Source: Paenibacillus tyrphae
GTDB taxonomy: Bacteria > Bacillota > Bacilli > Paenibacillales > NBRC-103111
Direction of reading: 5' to 3'
Length of the DNA: 64,000 nt
NCBI RefSeq assembly: GCF_024158745.1
Contig: NZ_JAMZAW010000018.1
Location: forward strand, 113,598-177,597
Shown: positions 7,326 through 16,532 of the stretch, in pieces
How positions within the stretch are numbered: the first letter of the stretch is position 1
How the letters are laid out: each line of letters begins with the position of its first letter
Translations under genes and position numbers: made by a program
Notes under the pieces: generated by a model
What the model was told of the DNA's origin: nothing
Databases searched by the model: none
The model's input: only the letters and a program-made list of their open reading frames with translations

Positions 7326-9845
7326 TTATTTCAGAATCCCCATCAGCAGTTGGACGAATTCAGCCCGGGTCGCCTGCTGCTCGGGCCGGAACGAGCCGTC
7401 CGCATAGCCGCCGACCAGCCCTTCGGCTTTCATCTGCTTGAGCAGACCGACGCCCCAATACTCTTCATCCACGTCGGTAAACGGAAGGGCGCCTCTTCGT
7501 TTGCCCGTCATGTTCATGCTGCGTGCCAGCATCGCCGTCATCTCCATGCGAGTGACCGGCTGGTCCGGCGCAAACGTCCGGTCCGGGTAGCCTTCGATAA
7601 TGCCCGCCTGTGTCGCCCGGGCCACATGATCGTAGGCCCAATGCGTCTCCGGCAAATCCGAGTAGCTGACCGCTTTTTGCTTCGACAGCCGGAACGCCCG
7701 CGAGATAACCGCCGTCGCTTCGGCACGGGTAATCGGCCGGTCGGGCTGGAACGTATAGTTGTCGTATCCGTTAATGACCTGTTTGCCGGTCAAATTCAAG
7801 ATCGCATTTTGCGCCCAATGCCCTCGAATATCGGTATAGCCGCCGGTCAGCGGCTTGGCGTTAACGAGCAGCTGATACATGCGGTTATCGAACGGCCGGT
7901 TAGAAGTCAGCTTCAGATAGTACGTCCCCGGCTTGAAGCGGCCCGACAATTCCTGCGAGTCGGATGAGCTGTTGTTCATCGAGGTCGCCATCGAATTCAT
8001 CGACCCGTCGTATAAATGCATATACATGCTCACGCCGGAGGGAATGTCGCTAAGTCCGACCCGAACGAAGCTTTCCTCTTCCACCTTAAACTGGAACCAA
8101 TCCACGTCGTCCGACTTGTCGAGCAGGCCATTATACGGAGTATCCATCGAGATGGCGGTCGCCTGATAAGATCGGTTGTTCGGTTCGTTCGGATCAATCA
8201 GCTTCGCGTCGTACTCGATCGCGAGCGTATATTCGCCAACAACCGGGTTCGTATAATCCTTCACGTTATTCACCCGAATGTAATAGGTGCCGGGAAATAC
8301 TTCGGGCAAGGAGTACGACTCCGTTGCGCCGTCGTCACCTTCGTCGATCGTCACCGACTTCTCCCCTTGCTTTTGAACGAGAAGCACCGGGTCGATTCGT
8401 GCCGTATCGGTCGTCACATGAATGCGCAACGAACCGGTTTGGGTAACCGGGAATTCATACCAATCCACATCGTTGTATTGGTGAAACGTCCCCTTGACCT
8501 TTACGCTCCGGGAGGGCAGCACGTACGCTTTGAACTGGCGGTCGTTGTCTTCGTACGGATCGCGGTAAATGTCAAAGGAAGTCGTCAGTCCGTAAGGCGT
8601 CTCCACTTTGCGGTTGCGGTCGCTAAGCTGCAGTTGAAAATAACTTCGCCCCTTCGACACTTTGAACGGAACCGTCTGGCCTCCTTGCACGGTTTTGGTC
8701 GTCAGCACACCGGAAGCGTCCGTATGCTGCACATTCACCGATAAGCTGCTATCAAGCTCCAGCGTAACATTTACGGTTCCGTCGTAGGAAGCATCCGTAG
8801 CAAACCAGTCGTTGTCCGAACCATCCGAGAAGGATGCGGTAATCTTTTTACTGACGGAGATCGCTTTGGCCTGATCCTTACGGTTGTTCGGTTCGTACAT
8901 GTCGGCCAAATAAGGCTCATTGAGCAATCGGTCTACCCGAAGCAAGCCGTAGCCGGTGCGCGGATTCCAGCCTTTTCCGGTTAGGTCCTCCGCGGTTTGG
9001 CGAATCCATTGACGGATCTGATACGCTTTCATCTCCGGATTCCGTCCCCACAGCAGTGCGGCCGCAGCCGCAACTTGCGGTGCAGCCATCGACGTCCCAT
9101 CCTTCGCTTCGTACGAACCGCCTATCGCCGTCGTGAACACATCCCAAGGCGCAACGACGTCGACCTCCGGTCCCGTGTTGGACAATTCGTTCACCGCACC
9201 GTTGGTGTTCACTCCGCCAACCGCGAGGACAGTAGGATACGCCGCCGGGTATTTGACGCGGTTGCCTTCGTTGCCCGTAGCGGCTACAAGCAACACGTCT
9301 CTTTCCTCCGCATACCGTACGATATCGTTCATGTAGGCGGAGTATTTATTGAGGCCCAGCGAGAGAACAACAATCTTGGCGCCATGATCGATGGCATAAC
9401 GAATCCCTTCTCCGAGCTTCTGCTCGCCGCCGGACCCGTCCGCTTCAAGCGCTTTGATCGGCATGATCCTGGCATTCCACAGCATGCCGGCAACGCCCCG
9501 GTCGTTATTTCCCACAGCGCCTATGACACCGGCTACGTTGGTGCCATGGCCGTTGTCGTCCGCCGGCGGCTGTTTCGGATGAATCAGGTTGACGCCCGGC
9601 ACCAAATTGGGCTTCAAATCGGGATGCGCCAAATCCACTCCGGTATCGACGACCGCGATAATCATGCCGCTGTTGCTCTGCGTCACATTCCAGGCTTCGT
9701 TCATGTGAATTTGCTTAAGGTAAGTCTGCTTGGCATAGAACGGATCGTCCGCCTCCAAAGCATAAACCGTACCGGTGCTGGTGAGGAAAATCGTGAGGCC
9801 CAAGAATGATGAGTATATTGTATGTTTAAGTTGTATGCCGTTCAT
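7326..9845 (-). CDS. Secreted S8 subtilisin-like serine protease with PPC and three SLH domains
   Basis: An 839-residue exported protease. A signal peptide (about 1-30) is followed by a subtilase domain with the triad Asp67 (AVVDTGVDLAHPDL), His100 (DDNGHGTNVAG) and Ser252 (GTSMAAPQVAA) and the oxyanion Asn191. Three pre-peptidase C-terminal-type beta modules follow (about 320-660), each with an N-D-D/N-DW signature. Three S-layer homology repeats (about 670-839) contain ITRAE, VTRME and ATRAE motifs. SLH domains bind pyruvylated wall polymer, so the enzyme is expected on the cell surface. Only a weak AAAGGA precedes the ATG. It stands alone between ywzB and the nuo operon terminator. Confidence 0.93.
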   Translation of the reverse strand: MNGIQLKHTIYSSFLGLTIFLTSTGTVYALEADDPFYAKQTYLKQIHMNEAWNVTQSNSGMIIAVVDTGVDLAHPDLKPNLVPGVNLIHPKQPPADDNGHGTNVAGVIGAVGNNDRGVAGMLWNARIMPIKALEADGSGGEQKLGEGIRYAIDHGAKIVVLSLGLNKYSAYMNDIVRYAEERDVLLVAATGNEGNRVKYPAAYPTVLAVGGVNTNGAVNELSNTGPEVDVVAPWDVFTTAIGGSYEAKDGTSMAAPQVAAAAALLWGRNPEMKAYQIRQWIRQTAEDLTGKGWNPRTGYGLLRVDRLLNEPYLADMYEPNNRKDQAKAISVSKKITASFSDGSDNDWFATDASYDGTVNVTLELDSSLSVNVQHTDASGVLTTKTVQGGQTVPFKVSKGRSYFQLQLSDRNRKVETPYGLTTSFDIYRDPYEDNDRQFKAYVLPSRSVKVKGTFHQYNDVDWYEFPVTQTGSLRIHVTTDTARIDPVLLVQKQGEKSVTIDEGDDGATESYSLPEVFPGTYYIRVNNVKDYTNPVVGEYTLAIEYDAKLIDPNEPNNRSYQATAISMDTPYNGLLDKSDDVDWFQFKVEEESFVRVGLSDIPSGVSMYMHLYDGSMNSMATSMNNSSSDSQELSGRFKPGTYYLKLTSNRPFDNRMYQLLVNAKPLTGGYTDIRGHWAQNAILNLTGKQVINGYDNYTFQPDRPITRAEATAVISRAFRLSKQKAVSYSDLPETHWAYDHVARATQAGIIEGYPDRTFAPDQPVTRMEMTAMLARSMNMTGKRRGALPFTDVDEEYWGVGLLKQMKAEGLVGGYADGSFRPEQQATRAEFVQLLMGILK

Positions 9846-9976
9846 CGCATTCAGAATCCTTTATCATGATTTTCTTCAGCCTAACCCCATTATCTCATTC
9901 TAAGCTTTAAGCCGAATCCCTGCAACTGGAATTGAAAACCTGAGAGCAAAGTTTCACCATTCAGACATATACGCCG

Positions 9977-10013
9977 AAAAACCCCGCCTCTCCGGTCAAG
10001 GAAAAGCGGGGTT
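9977..10013 (-). terminator. Intrinsic terminator of the nuo operon
   Basis: On the minus strand AAACCCCGC pairs with GCGGGGTTT and is followed by TTTCGG, about 35 bp after the nuoN stop. The stem could also work on the plus strand. Confidence 0.85.
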
Positions 10014-10048
10014 TCACATGCACGAGTGGAGAAATACTTCCACCCGGA

Positions 10049-11563
10049 CTAGCTAAATATGAACAAATCCTGCGTAAGCGAGAAGATGCGTTCCAAGTAG
10101 CCGAGCACCCAGTGCGGGAACAATCCGAGCACTACGCTCGCGGCTACGCACAGCCACATCGTTACGCTAAGCGGAACGCTGGTGCGGATCGGCTGCGCCC
10201 CGTCTTCACTGCGCATGAACATTTGGCGGATCAAGCCGAAGTAGAAGTAGTACGAAACGACGCTCGTTCCGATCATGACCGCCGCAAGCCAGTAATGCTG
10301 CGTTTGCAGCGTGCCGAGCAAAATGTACAGCTTCCCGAAGAAGCCGCCGGACACTGGCAGTCCTGCCAGGGACAGCACCAGCAGCACGGTTGCGATAGCC
10401 GTTCCCGGCGCCCGGTAATACAAGCCGGCCAAGCCTTTGATCTCATCGTCGCCCGTCGAGCGTTCGATGATCATCAGCACCGCGAAAATCCCGATGTTCA
10501 TGAACAGATAGGCGATCAGGTAAAAAGCGAACTCAGCAAAATTTGAATAATGCATCATCGAGAACTGAATCGCGATCGGCACCATCAAGTATCCCGAGTT
10601 GGCAATCCCGGAGTAAGCCAGCAGCCGTTTCATGTTCGTTTGCCGCAGAGCAATGAAGTTACCGACGATCATCGCAGCGGCCGCCACGACCATCAAGGAT
10701 AGCAAGACGTCCTTATGGAACGGAAGATTCATCAGATCCCCGATCGCATAGACGTTGTACATGAACCGGAACAAAATCGCGAATGCCGCCGCCTTCGACA
10801 CGACCGCAAGAAAAGCGGTAACCGGCGTCGGAGCTCCTTGGTATACGTCCGGAGCCCACATATGGAACGGCGCCGCCGCCACTTTGAAGCCGAAGCCCGC
10901 AAGCAGCAGGAAAAAGCTTAAATAAACGAGCGGAAGCATTCCATGGGACGCTGCCCCCAGTCCCGCGTTAATCTCCTTGATCACCGTCGAGCCCGTCATG
11001 CCGTACAAGAAGGACATACCGTACAAAATGACGGCTGACGATACGCCGCCCAGCACAAGGTACTTAAAAGCCCCCTCGTTCGAGCGTTTGTCTTTCTTGC
11101 GCATGGCTACCAAAATATATGAGGTGATACTGAGCAGCTCCAGGCCGACGAAGATGGTGATCAGATCGCCGGACGAAGCCATAATCATACCGCCGAGCGT
11201 CGCCGGCAGAAGCAAATAATAAAATTCGCCGATATGCGGAATTTCATCTTCTTTCACCGAGCCGATGCTCATTAGCGTAATCAGCCCGGCTCCCGCCAGC
11301 AGCACCAGCTTCAGGATGGCCGCAAAATCGTCGACCCGGTAGCTGAAGTTCAGCAGCTGCTTCGGTTCTGCAGGATTGAGCTGCCCTGCCGCAAATACAG
11401 CAGCGATAATAATGCCCACCAGCGATAGCCAGCCCAGCCAGGTCCGGTTCATCTGACGCGGCAGCAGCAGATCAAGCAGCGACAACACCACAGCGGCGGC
11501 GACAAGTGTCAGCTCCGGAGCCAGCAGACCCAGATCACTTAGCTCAAGACGTATCGGTTCCAC
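10049..11563 (-). CDS. nuoN: NADH-quinone oxidoreductase subunit N
   Basis: A 504-residue antiporter-like membrane subunit of complex I with about 14 predicted helices. Recognisable segments are the glutamate-bearing helix IFVGLELLSITSYILVA and the lysine-containing KVAAAPFHMWAPDVYQGAPTPVTAFLAVVSK region, which form part of the proton path. It is the last gene of nuoABCDHIJKLMN and is followed by a strong terminator. It starts 4 bp after the nuoM stop, so translation is probably coupled. Confidence 0.96.
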   Translation of the reverse strand: MEPIRLELSDLGLLAPELTLVAAAVVLSLLDLLLPRQMNRTWLGWLSLVGIIIAAVFAAGQLNPAEPKQLLNFSYRVDDFAAILKLVLLAGAGLITLMSIGSVKEDEIPHIGEFYYLLLPATLGGMIMASSGDLITIFVGLELLSITSYILVAMRKKDKRSNEGAFKYLVLGGVSSAVILYGMSFLYGMTGSTVIKEINAGLGAASHGMLPLVYLSFFLLLAGFGFKVAAAPFHMWAPDVYQGAPTPVTAFLAVVSKAAAFAILFRFMYNVYAIGDLMNLPFHKDVLLSLMVVAAAAMIVGNFIALRQTNMKRLLAYSGIANSGYLMVPIAIQFSMMHYSNFAEFAFYLIAYLFMNIGIFAVLMIIERSTGDDEIKGLAGLYYRAPGTAIATVLLVLSLAGLPVSGGFFGKLYILLGTLQTQHYWLAAVMIGTSVVSYYFYFGLIRQMFMRSEDGAQPIRTSVPLSVTMWLCVAASVVLGLFPHWVLGYLERIFSLTQDLFIFS

Positions 11564-11567
11564 CGGT

Positions 11568-13199
11568 CTAACCCCCTATCTTCGCAGAAACGCTGTGAAT
11601 GAATTGATCGAAGCTGCTGACGGTTTGATGCAGCGGATTGCTCAGCACGCCCGGGTAAATCCCGAGCACCACGATGAAAGCGACAAGCGCAATCATCGGA
11701 ATCGCTTCGATCAGCCGTGCATCCCGCATCTCCGGCAGCGTCGTCTTCTGCGGTCCGTACGTGATACCGAGCACCCCGCGAAGCACGTAGACCGCAGCCA
11801 GAATGATCCCGAGCGCCCCGACGGCCGTAATGATCTTATACTTCTCGAACAAGCCCAAGAAGGCCAGGAATTCGCCGATGAAGCCGGACAACCCGGGCAG
11901 GCCGAGCGAGGCCATCCCCGCTACAAGCAGAATGCCGGAAATGAACGGCACCGATTTGGCCAAGCCCCCAAGCTGGTCAAGCTCCGTCGTCTGCGTACGC
12001 TCATAAATGCTCCCGACAAGCAGAAACAACAGCGCCGAGATGAGACCGTGAGAGACGAGCTGGAATACGGCTCCTTCCAGACCGGCCGGGTTAAACGCGG
12101 CAATGCCGACCAGCACGATGCCCATATGGCTAATACTGGAGTAAGCCAGCACCAGCTTGAACTCCTTTTGCACGAAGGCCAGAATCGCACCGTACACGAT
12201 GTTGATCACACCGAGAATCGCCAGTACGGCAGCCCACTGCACCGCCTGCTGCGGGAACAGCAGAATCCCGAAGCGGATCAAGCCGTAAGCGCCCATTTTC
12301 AGCAAAATGCCGGAGTGAATCATAACGATCGACGGCGGAGCTTCTGTATGTACTTTCAGCATCCACGTATGGAACGGGAAAATCGGCAGCTTGATGCCGA
12401 AGGCCACGAGCATCATCAGGAACAGCACCCATTTCATCGTTTCGCTTAAATAGAACGGGTTGCCTTCCAGATCGCCTTGATTCACATACGAATCCGCGCT
12501 CTGGAACAGATGCTCCATAATCACGTTGATATCCCCGGAATAATGAATCGAAATGCCGTTATCCCCCATCGTTTGGCCGAAGCCCGCCGTACTGACGAGG
12601 ATGAGAAAAGCGATCAGCATAATCGCCGAACCGATTCCGTTATAGATTAAGAACTTGTTCGCAGCCCGCTCCCGATCCATATACCCCCAAATGCCGATCA
12701 GGAAAAACATCGGGATCAGCGTCAGCTCGAAGAAGACGAAGAACAAGAACAGATCCTGCGCCATAAAGACGCCGAACATGCCGGTTTCGAGCAGCAGGAA
12801 CAATATAAAATACGATTTCCAGCGCTTCTTGATGTACACCGAAGCCAGCGCAGCCATCGTTGCGACAATCGCGGTCAAGAAGACGAGCGGCAGCGAAAGA
12901 CCATCAACGGCCATCGTATACTTGAACTCAAAGAAGTACGCCGTCAATTGACTGAGTCCCTGCGTCTCTTTGTTCAACGGAACGAGGATCCACGGTACCT
13001 CTTCTCTAAACTGCATGCCTTCGAGATTATGGTTGAACTGCCCGTAAAGCCAGGCGGACAGCACCAGCGGAATGAGCGTCGCGACAATCGCCGTCGCTTT
13101 GATCCACTGGCCCTGCGTCTTAGGCGTGAACATCAGGATCAGCACACCGATGAGCGGCGAAAAAGCGATGAGCGATAAAATAGGAATACTATCCGACAT
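11568..13199 (-). CDS. nuoM: NADH-quinone oxidoreductase subunit M
   Basis: A 543-residue antiporter-like proton-pumping subunit. The conserved helix FFVFFELTLIPMFFLIGIWG carries the key glutamate, and GIKLPIFPFHTWMLKVHTEAP holds the trans-membrane lysine and histidine. AGGAGG followed by seven bases selects the ATG at 13199; the open frame extends seven codons further through the ribosome binding site. The gene overlaps the end of nuoL by 11 bp. NuoM-type subunits sit in the distal membrane arm between NuoL and NuoN. Confidence 0.96.
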   Translation of the reverse strand: MSDSIPILSLIAFSPLIGVLILMFTPKTQGQWIKATAIVATLIPLVLSAWLYGQFNHNLEGMQFREEVPWILVPLNKETQGLSQLTAYFFEFKYTMAVDGLSLPLVFLTAIVATMAALASVYIKKRWKSYFILFLLLETGMFGVFMAQDLFLFFVFFELTLIPMFFLIGIWGYMDRERAANKFLIYNGIGSAIMLIAFLILVSTAGFGQTMGDNGISIHYSGDINVIMEHLFQSADSYVNQGDLEGNPFYLSETMKWVLFLMMLVAFGIKLPIFPFHTWMLKVHTEAPPSIVMIHSGILLKMGAYGLIRFGILLFPQQAVQWAAVLAILGVINIVYGAILAFVQKEFKLVLAYSSISHMGIVLVGIAAFNPAGLEGAVFQLVSHGLISALLFLLVGSIYERTQTTELDQLGGLAKSVPFISGILLVAGMASLGLPGLSGFIGEFLAFLGLFEKYKIITAVGALGIILAAVYVLRGVLGITYGPQKTTLPEMRDARLIEAIPMIALVAFIVVLGIYPGVLSNPLHQTVSSFDQFIHSVSAKIGG

Positions 13200-15084
13200 C
13201 GATGAACCTCCTTCCCGCAATGGCCAGCATCAAAATCAACAGCCCGAGCAGCGTCATCAGCCCGTACGATTGTACCTGTCCGTTCTGCATCCGGGACCCG
13301 AGACGTCCGAGGCCGGTTACGGTATAGGCAGCCAAACGAACGACACCGTCGACCACATAGACGTCGAACAGGTGCAGCAAAGATCCGATTCCCTGAAGCG
13401 GGCGCACGATGATCGCCTGATACAGCTCATCGATGTAATACTTGCGGTTCAGCAGCCGGTACAGCCAAGGCGCGCCAGCCGAGACGGCATCGGCGGAAAT
13501 CACGCGTTTGAGATAGACGAGATATCCGAGTCCGATCCCGAGCAAACCGACGACGTTGGACATCACCATGACGAACCAGGAAGCATGCTCTTCTTCCGCA
13601 TGTCCGGTCAGCCACGAGCCCAGCCACGGATTGAACGGCGTGAAGACGAAGCCGGCTACGACGGCAAGAACCGCCAGCACGATAAGCGGGAAGGTCATGG
13701 AGCCGGGAGATTCGTGAACCGGACCGTGATTTTCCTTTTGCCGGGATTTGCCCATGAACACCAGAAAGAACAGGCGTGACATATAAAATGCCGTAAAAAA
13801 CGCTGCAATCAGTCCGACCCAGAACAATCCGGTATGTCCGGTGTTATACGCTTCGGCAAGAATCGCATCCTTGGACCAGAAGCCGGACAGCGGCACGATC
13901 CCGCTGAGCGCGAGCGCGCCGATGGCAAACGTCCACGCCGTAATTTTCATTTTGCTGCCGATGCCGCCCATTTCGTGAATGTTCTGCGTGTGCACCGCAT
14001 GAATGACGCTGCCTGCGCCAAGGAACAGCAGAGCCTTGAAGAAGGCGTGCGTGAACAAGTGGAAAATGCCTGCCGTATACGCCACGGTCGTGCCGATCCC
14101 CAGCGCCATCATCATGTAGCCGAGCTGGCTGACCGTAGAATAGGCCAAGATCCGCTTAATATCGTTCTGTGCCGTACCGATCGTGGCGGCAAATATCGCC
14201 GTGAACGCCCCGACCACAGCGACCACGGTCAAAGCCACAGGCGATGCCGTGAAAATGTCGAACGTCCGCGCTACGAGATACACGCCAGCGGCAACCATGG
14301 TCGCGGCATGGATCAGCGCACTGATCGGCGTCGGACCTTCCATCGCATCCGGCAGCCACGTGTGCAGCGGGAATTGGCCGGATTTGCCGATGGCGCCGAC
14401 GAAAATCAGAATGGCGATCCAAGTCGCCATGTCGCCGGAAATTTTTCCACCGGACAGCGCATTATGAATCGAGCTAAAGTCGAGTGCATGGTTCGGCATA
14501 ACCCAGAACAGCAGCAAAATACCGAGAAATAACCCGACGTCGCCGATCCGGGTGACGATGAACGCCTTCTTGGCAGCCGCCCGGGCTTCCGGCTTGAAAT
14601 ACCAGAAACCTACGAGCAGGAACGAGCAGACGCCGACCAGCTCCCAGAATATGTAGAACTGCACCATGTTCTCCGAGATGACAAGTCCGAGCATGGAGAA
14701 CGTAAACAGGGCGATATAAGCGAAAAACACATTAATTCGCTCGTCCCCGTGCATATAGCCTTTGGAATAAATATTGACAAGCAAGCTGACAAAGGTCACG
14801 ATGACCAGCATGAGCGCATTCAAATTCGTAACCTCGAAGCCCATGTTCAGCGTAATGTTGCCAAGATGGAGCCATTGCAATTTGTTCCACGTGAAATCTT
14901 CGACGTTCCCGCCGATCCGTTCCCAGAAAATAAGGACAGACAGCGCGAACGAAGCAAACACGGCCACTATGCTGATATAAGCGCCCGTCTCCCGCAAGCT
15001 GCGCCCCACCGCCGTTAAAATGAGAAACGACAGCAAGGGGAACAACGGGATGAGCCAAGCGTATTGCGAATAAGCCGATACCAT
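13189..15084 (-). CDS. nuoL: NADH-quinone oxidoreductase subunit L
   Basis: A 631-residue subunit with the long C-terminal extension seen in NuoL. Conserved segments include MVQFYIFWELVGVCSFLLVG, GKSGQFPLHTWLPDAMEGPTPISALIHAATMVAAG and SQLGYMMMALG. It is the most distal antiporter-like subunit, with the lateral helix that runs along the membrane arm. Upstream, a 111-bp gap to nuoK holds nested hairpins, unusual in an otherwise tightly packed operon. The start has AGGAGGA 8 bp upstream. Confidence 0.97.
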   Translation of the reverse strand: MVSAYSQYAWLIPLFPLLSFLILTAVGRSLRETGAYISIVAVFASFALSVLIFWERIGGNVEDFTWNKLQWLHLGNITLNMGFEVTNLNALMLVIVTFVSLLVNIYSKGYMHGDERINVFFAYIALFTFSMLGLVISENMVQFYIFWELVGVCSFLLVGFWYFKPEARAAAKKAFIVTRIGDVGLFLGILLLFWVMPNHALDFSSIHNALSGGKISGDMATWIAILIFVGAIGKSGQFPLHTWLPDAMEGPTPISALIHAATMVAAGVYLVARTFDIFTASPVALTVVAVVGAFTAIFAATIGTAQNDIKRILAYSTVSQLGYMMMALGIGTTVAYTAGIFHLFTHAFFKALLFLGAGSVIHAVHTQNIHEMGGIGSKMKITAWTFAIGALALSGIVPLSGFWSKDAILAEAYNTGHTGLFWVGLIAAFFTAFYMSRLFFLVFMGKSRQKENHGPVHESPGSMTFPLIVLAVLAVVAGFVFTPFNPWLGSWLTGHAEEEHASWFVMVMSNVVGLLGIGLGYLVYLKRVISADAVSAGAPWLYRLLNRKYYIDELYQAIIVRPLQGIGSLLHLFDVYVVDGVVRLAAYTVTGLGRLGSRMQNGQVQSYGLMTLLGLLILMLAIAGRRFIDVG

Positions 15085-15111
15085 AGGCTTAAGTCCTCCT
15101 CCAAGAGATTA

Positions 15112-15187
15112 CCGCAAGCTTTCCTAAGAAAACGATCTCTGATTGCTGTCCGGATAGCCTCCCTAGCTTCCGGACAAGCGCTTGCGG
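15112..15187 (-). other. Nested hairpin in the nuoK-nuoL intergenic gap
   Basis: A perfect 8-bp stem (TGTCCGGA at 15147-15154 with TCCGGACA at 15169-15176) is enclosed by a second 8-bp stem (CCGCAAGC at 15112-15119 with GCTTGCGG at 15180-15187). There is no U-run. It probably forms in the nuo mRNA between two cistrons and could affect processing, stability or readthrough. No promoter is evident. Confidence 0.55.
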
Positions 15188-15195
15188 AAGCTGCG

Positions 15196-15513
15196 CTATC
15201 GCTTCATTGAGTCCATCTCGTTGACATCCGTTGTTCCTTTGTTGCGGTACAGCGCAATCAGTATCGCAATGCCGACGGCCACTTCCGCCGCGGCCACCGT
15301 AATGTTAAACAGCGAGAAAATTTGCCCGGTTAATCCCGGGTTGACGCCCAGCTTGGAAAAAGCGACGAGGTTCAGGTTGACGCTGTTGAGCATCAGCTCG
15401 ACAGACAGCAAGACGATAACGGCATGCTTTTTCGAGAGCGCTCCATACAATCCGATGCAGAATAGAATCGCTGCCAGCGTCAAGTAAGGCGTAGCCAATC
15501 CGGTAGCTCCCAT
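15196..15513 (-). CDS. nuoK: NADH-quinone oxidoreductase subunit K
   Basis: A 105-residue, three-helix membrane subunit. The two conserved glutamates of the proton channel lie in [19 protein letters not shown] and [18 protein letters not shown]. It starts 3 bp after nuoJ with a GAGGGATGGGAG-type site, so translation is coupled. Length is typical of bacterial NuoK. Confidence 0.96.
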   Translation of the reverse strand: MGATGLATPYLTLAAILFCIGLYGALSKKHAVIVLLSVELMLNSVNLNLVAFSKLGVNPGLTGQIFSLFNITVAAAEVAVGIAILIALYRNKGTTDVNEMDSMKR

Positions 15514-15516
15514 CCC

Positions 15517-16044
15517 TCAGTCCTCCTCTCTCTTCGCTACGATGATCGCACCGATGAAAGCGACCGTCAGCAGCACCGACATCAATTCGAACGGGATCAC
15601 ATGGTTGGTAAACAGCAGCTTCCCGATCTCCATCGTATTGTCCTGCATCGACGGGTATTCGCCGGAAGGAAGCTGCGATTGCTGGATCGCGTAGAAGATG
15701 ATGCCGAACAGTCCCGCCGCCCCGACGAACAACAGTCCGTTATGCCACGGCCGCTTCGGCTCTTCTTCCTCTTCCTTCGTATGCTTGGTCATCATGATCC
15801 CGAAAATCATGAGAATGGAGATGGCGCCCGCATAGATCAAGATCTGAACGACGGCCACAAATTCCGCTTCGAGCACGACATACAGCCCGGCCAGGCTGAT
15901 GAACGTCAGCGCCACGGCCACGACCATGTGAACCACTTTGGTAAAGCTGAGCATGAAAATCGCCCCGCCGATGGCAAGCAGCGCACAGATGAAAAATGCG
16001 ATATTTTCGCCGCGGGACAAAAAGTCGACGATATTTCCGAACAT
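15517..16044 (-). CDS. nuoJ: NADH-quinone oxidoreductase subunit J
   Basis: A 175-residue, five-helix membrane subunit. The flexible helix region is recognisable in LYVVLEAEFVAVVQILIYAGAISILMIFGIMM (split here as LEAEFVAVVQILIYAG and the following helix). The start at 16044 overlaps the nuoI stop (TAATG), with AAAGGCGGGG upstream as ribosome binding site. The open frame reaches back to 16116, but that part lies inside nuoI and is not family-like. A charged TKEEEEEPKRPWH loop precedes the last helices. Confidence 0.94.
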   Translation of the reverse strand: MFGNIVDFLSRGENIAFFICALLAIGGAIFMLSFTKVVHMVVAVALTFISLAGLYVVLEAEFVAVVQILIYAGAISILMIFGIMMTKHTKEEEEEPKRPWHNGLLFVGAAGLFGIIFYAIQQSQLPSGEYPSMQDNTMEIGKLLFTNHVIPFELMSVLLTVAFIGAIIVAKREED

Positions 16045-16493
16045 TATTTCGCCCCGCCTTTCGGAAGCGCGGAGTTGTTCTCCTTGCGCACGTTGTGATT
16101 GTTCTCGTTCAGCCATTGCAGGTTTTTGAACAAATCGTCGCGGCTGTACGTGCTCAGCTCAAAGTTGTTGGTCATCACGATCGCTTCGGTCGGACATACT
16201 TCCGTGCACAAGTCGCACAAAATGCATATTTCAAAGTTAATATCGTACGTATCGATCACTTTTCCCTTTTTCTCGGGGTCCGGGTTCGGCTTGCCGACCA
16301 GATTGATGCACTCCGTCGGGCAAATGCGCGCGCATTGATTGCAGACGATGCACTTCTCGGGGTCAAAATGCTGGATGCCCCGGAACCGGTCCGGCATTTG
16401 AAGCGGAACGTCGGGATAAGCGTAGGTCACTTTTTTCTGGGTCATGGATTTAAAAGTCACGCCCAGTCCCTTCATGATGCCCTTCATAGTCAA
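16044..16493 (-). CDS. nuoI: NADH-quinone oxidoreductase subunit I (2x[4Fe-4S])
   Basis: A 149-residue ferredoxin-like subunit with two CxxCxxCxxxCP motifs (CIVCNQCARICP and CILCDLCTEVCP). They bind clusters N6a and N6b, which carry electrons toward NuoB and quinone. It is the only multi-cluster subunit in this operon because nuoE, nuoF and nuoG are absent. It lies between nuoH (39 bp gap) and nuoJ (1 bp overlap). Confidence 0.97.
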   Translation of the reverse strand: MTMKGIMKGLGVTFKSMTQKKVTYAYPDVPLQMPDRFRGIQHFDPEKCIVCNQCARICPTECINLVGKPNPDPEKKGKVIDTYDINFEICILCDLCTEVCPTEAIVMTNNFELSTYSRDDLFKNLQWLNENNHNVRKENNSALPKGGAK

Positions 16494-16532
16494 TCACCCT
16501 TTCATCCTCGGCATCCGGCTGCCGGGTCCTTG

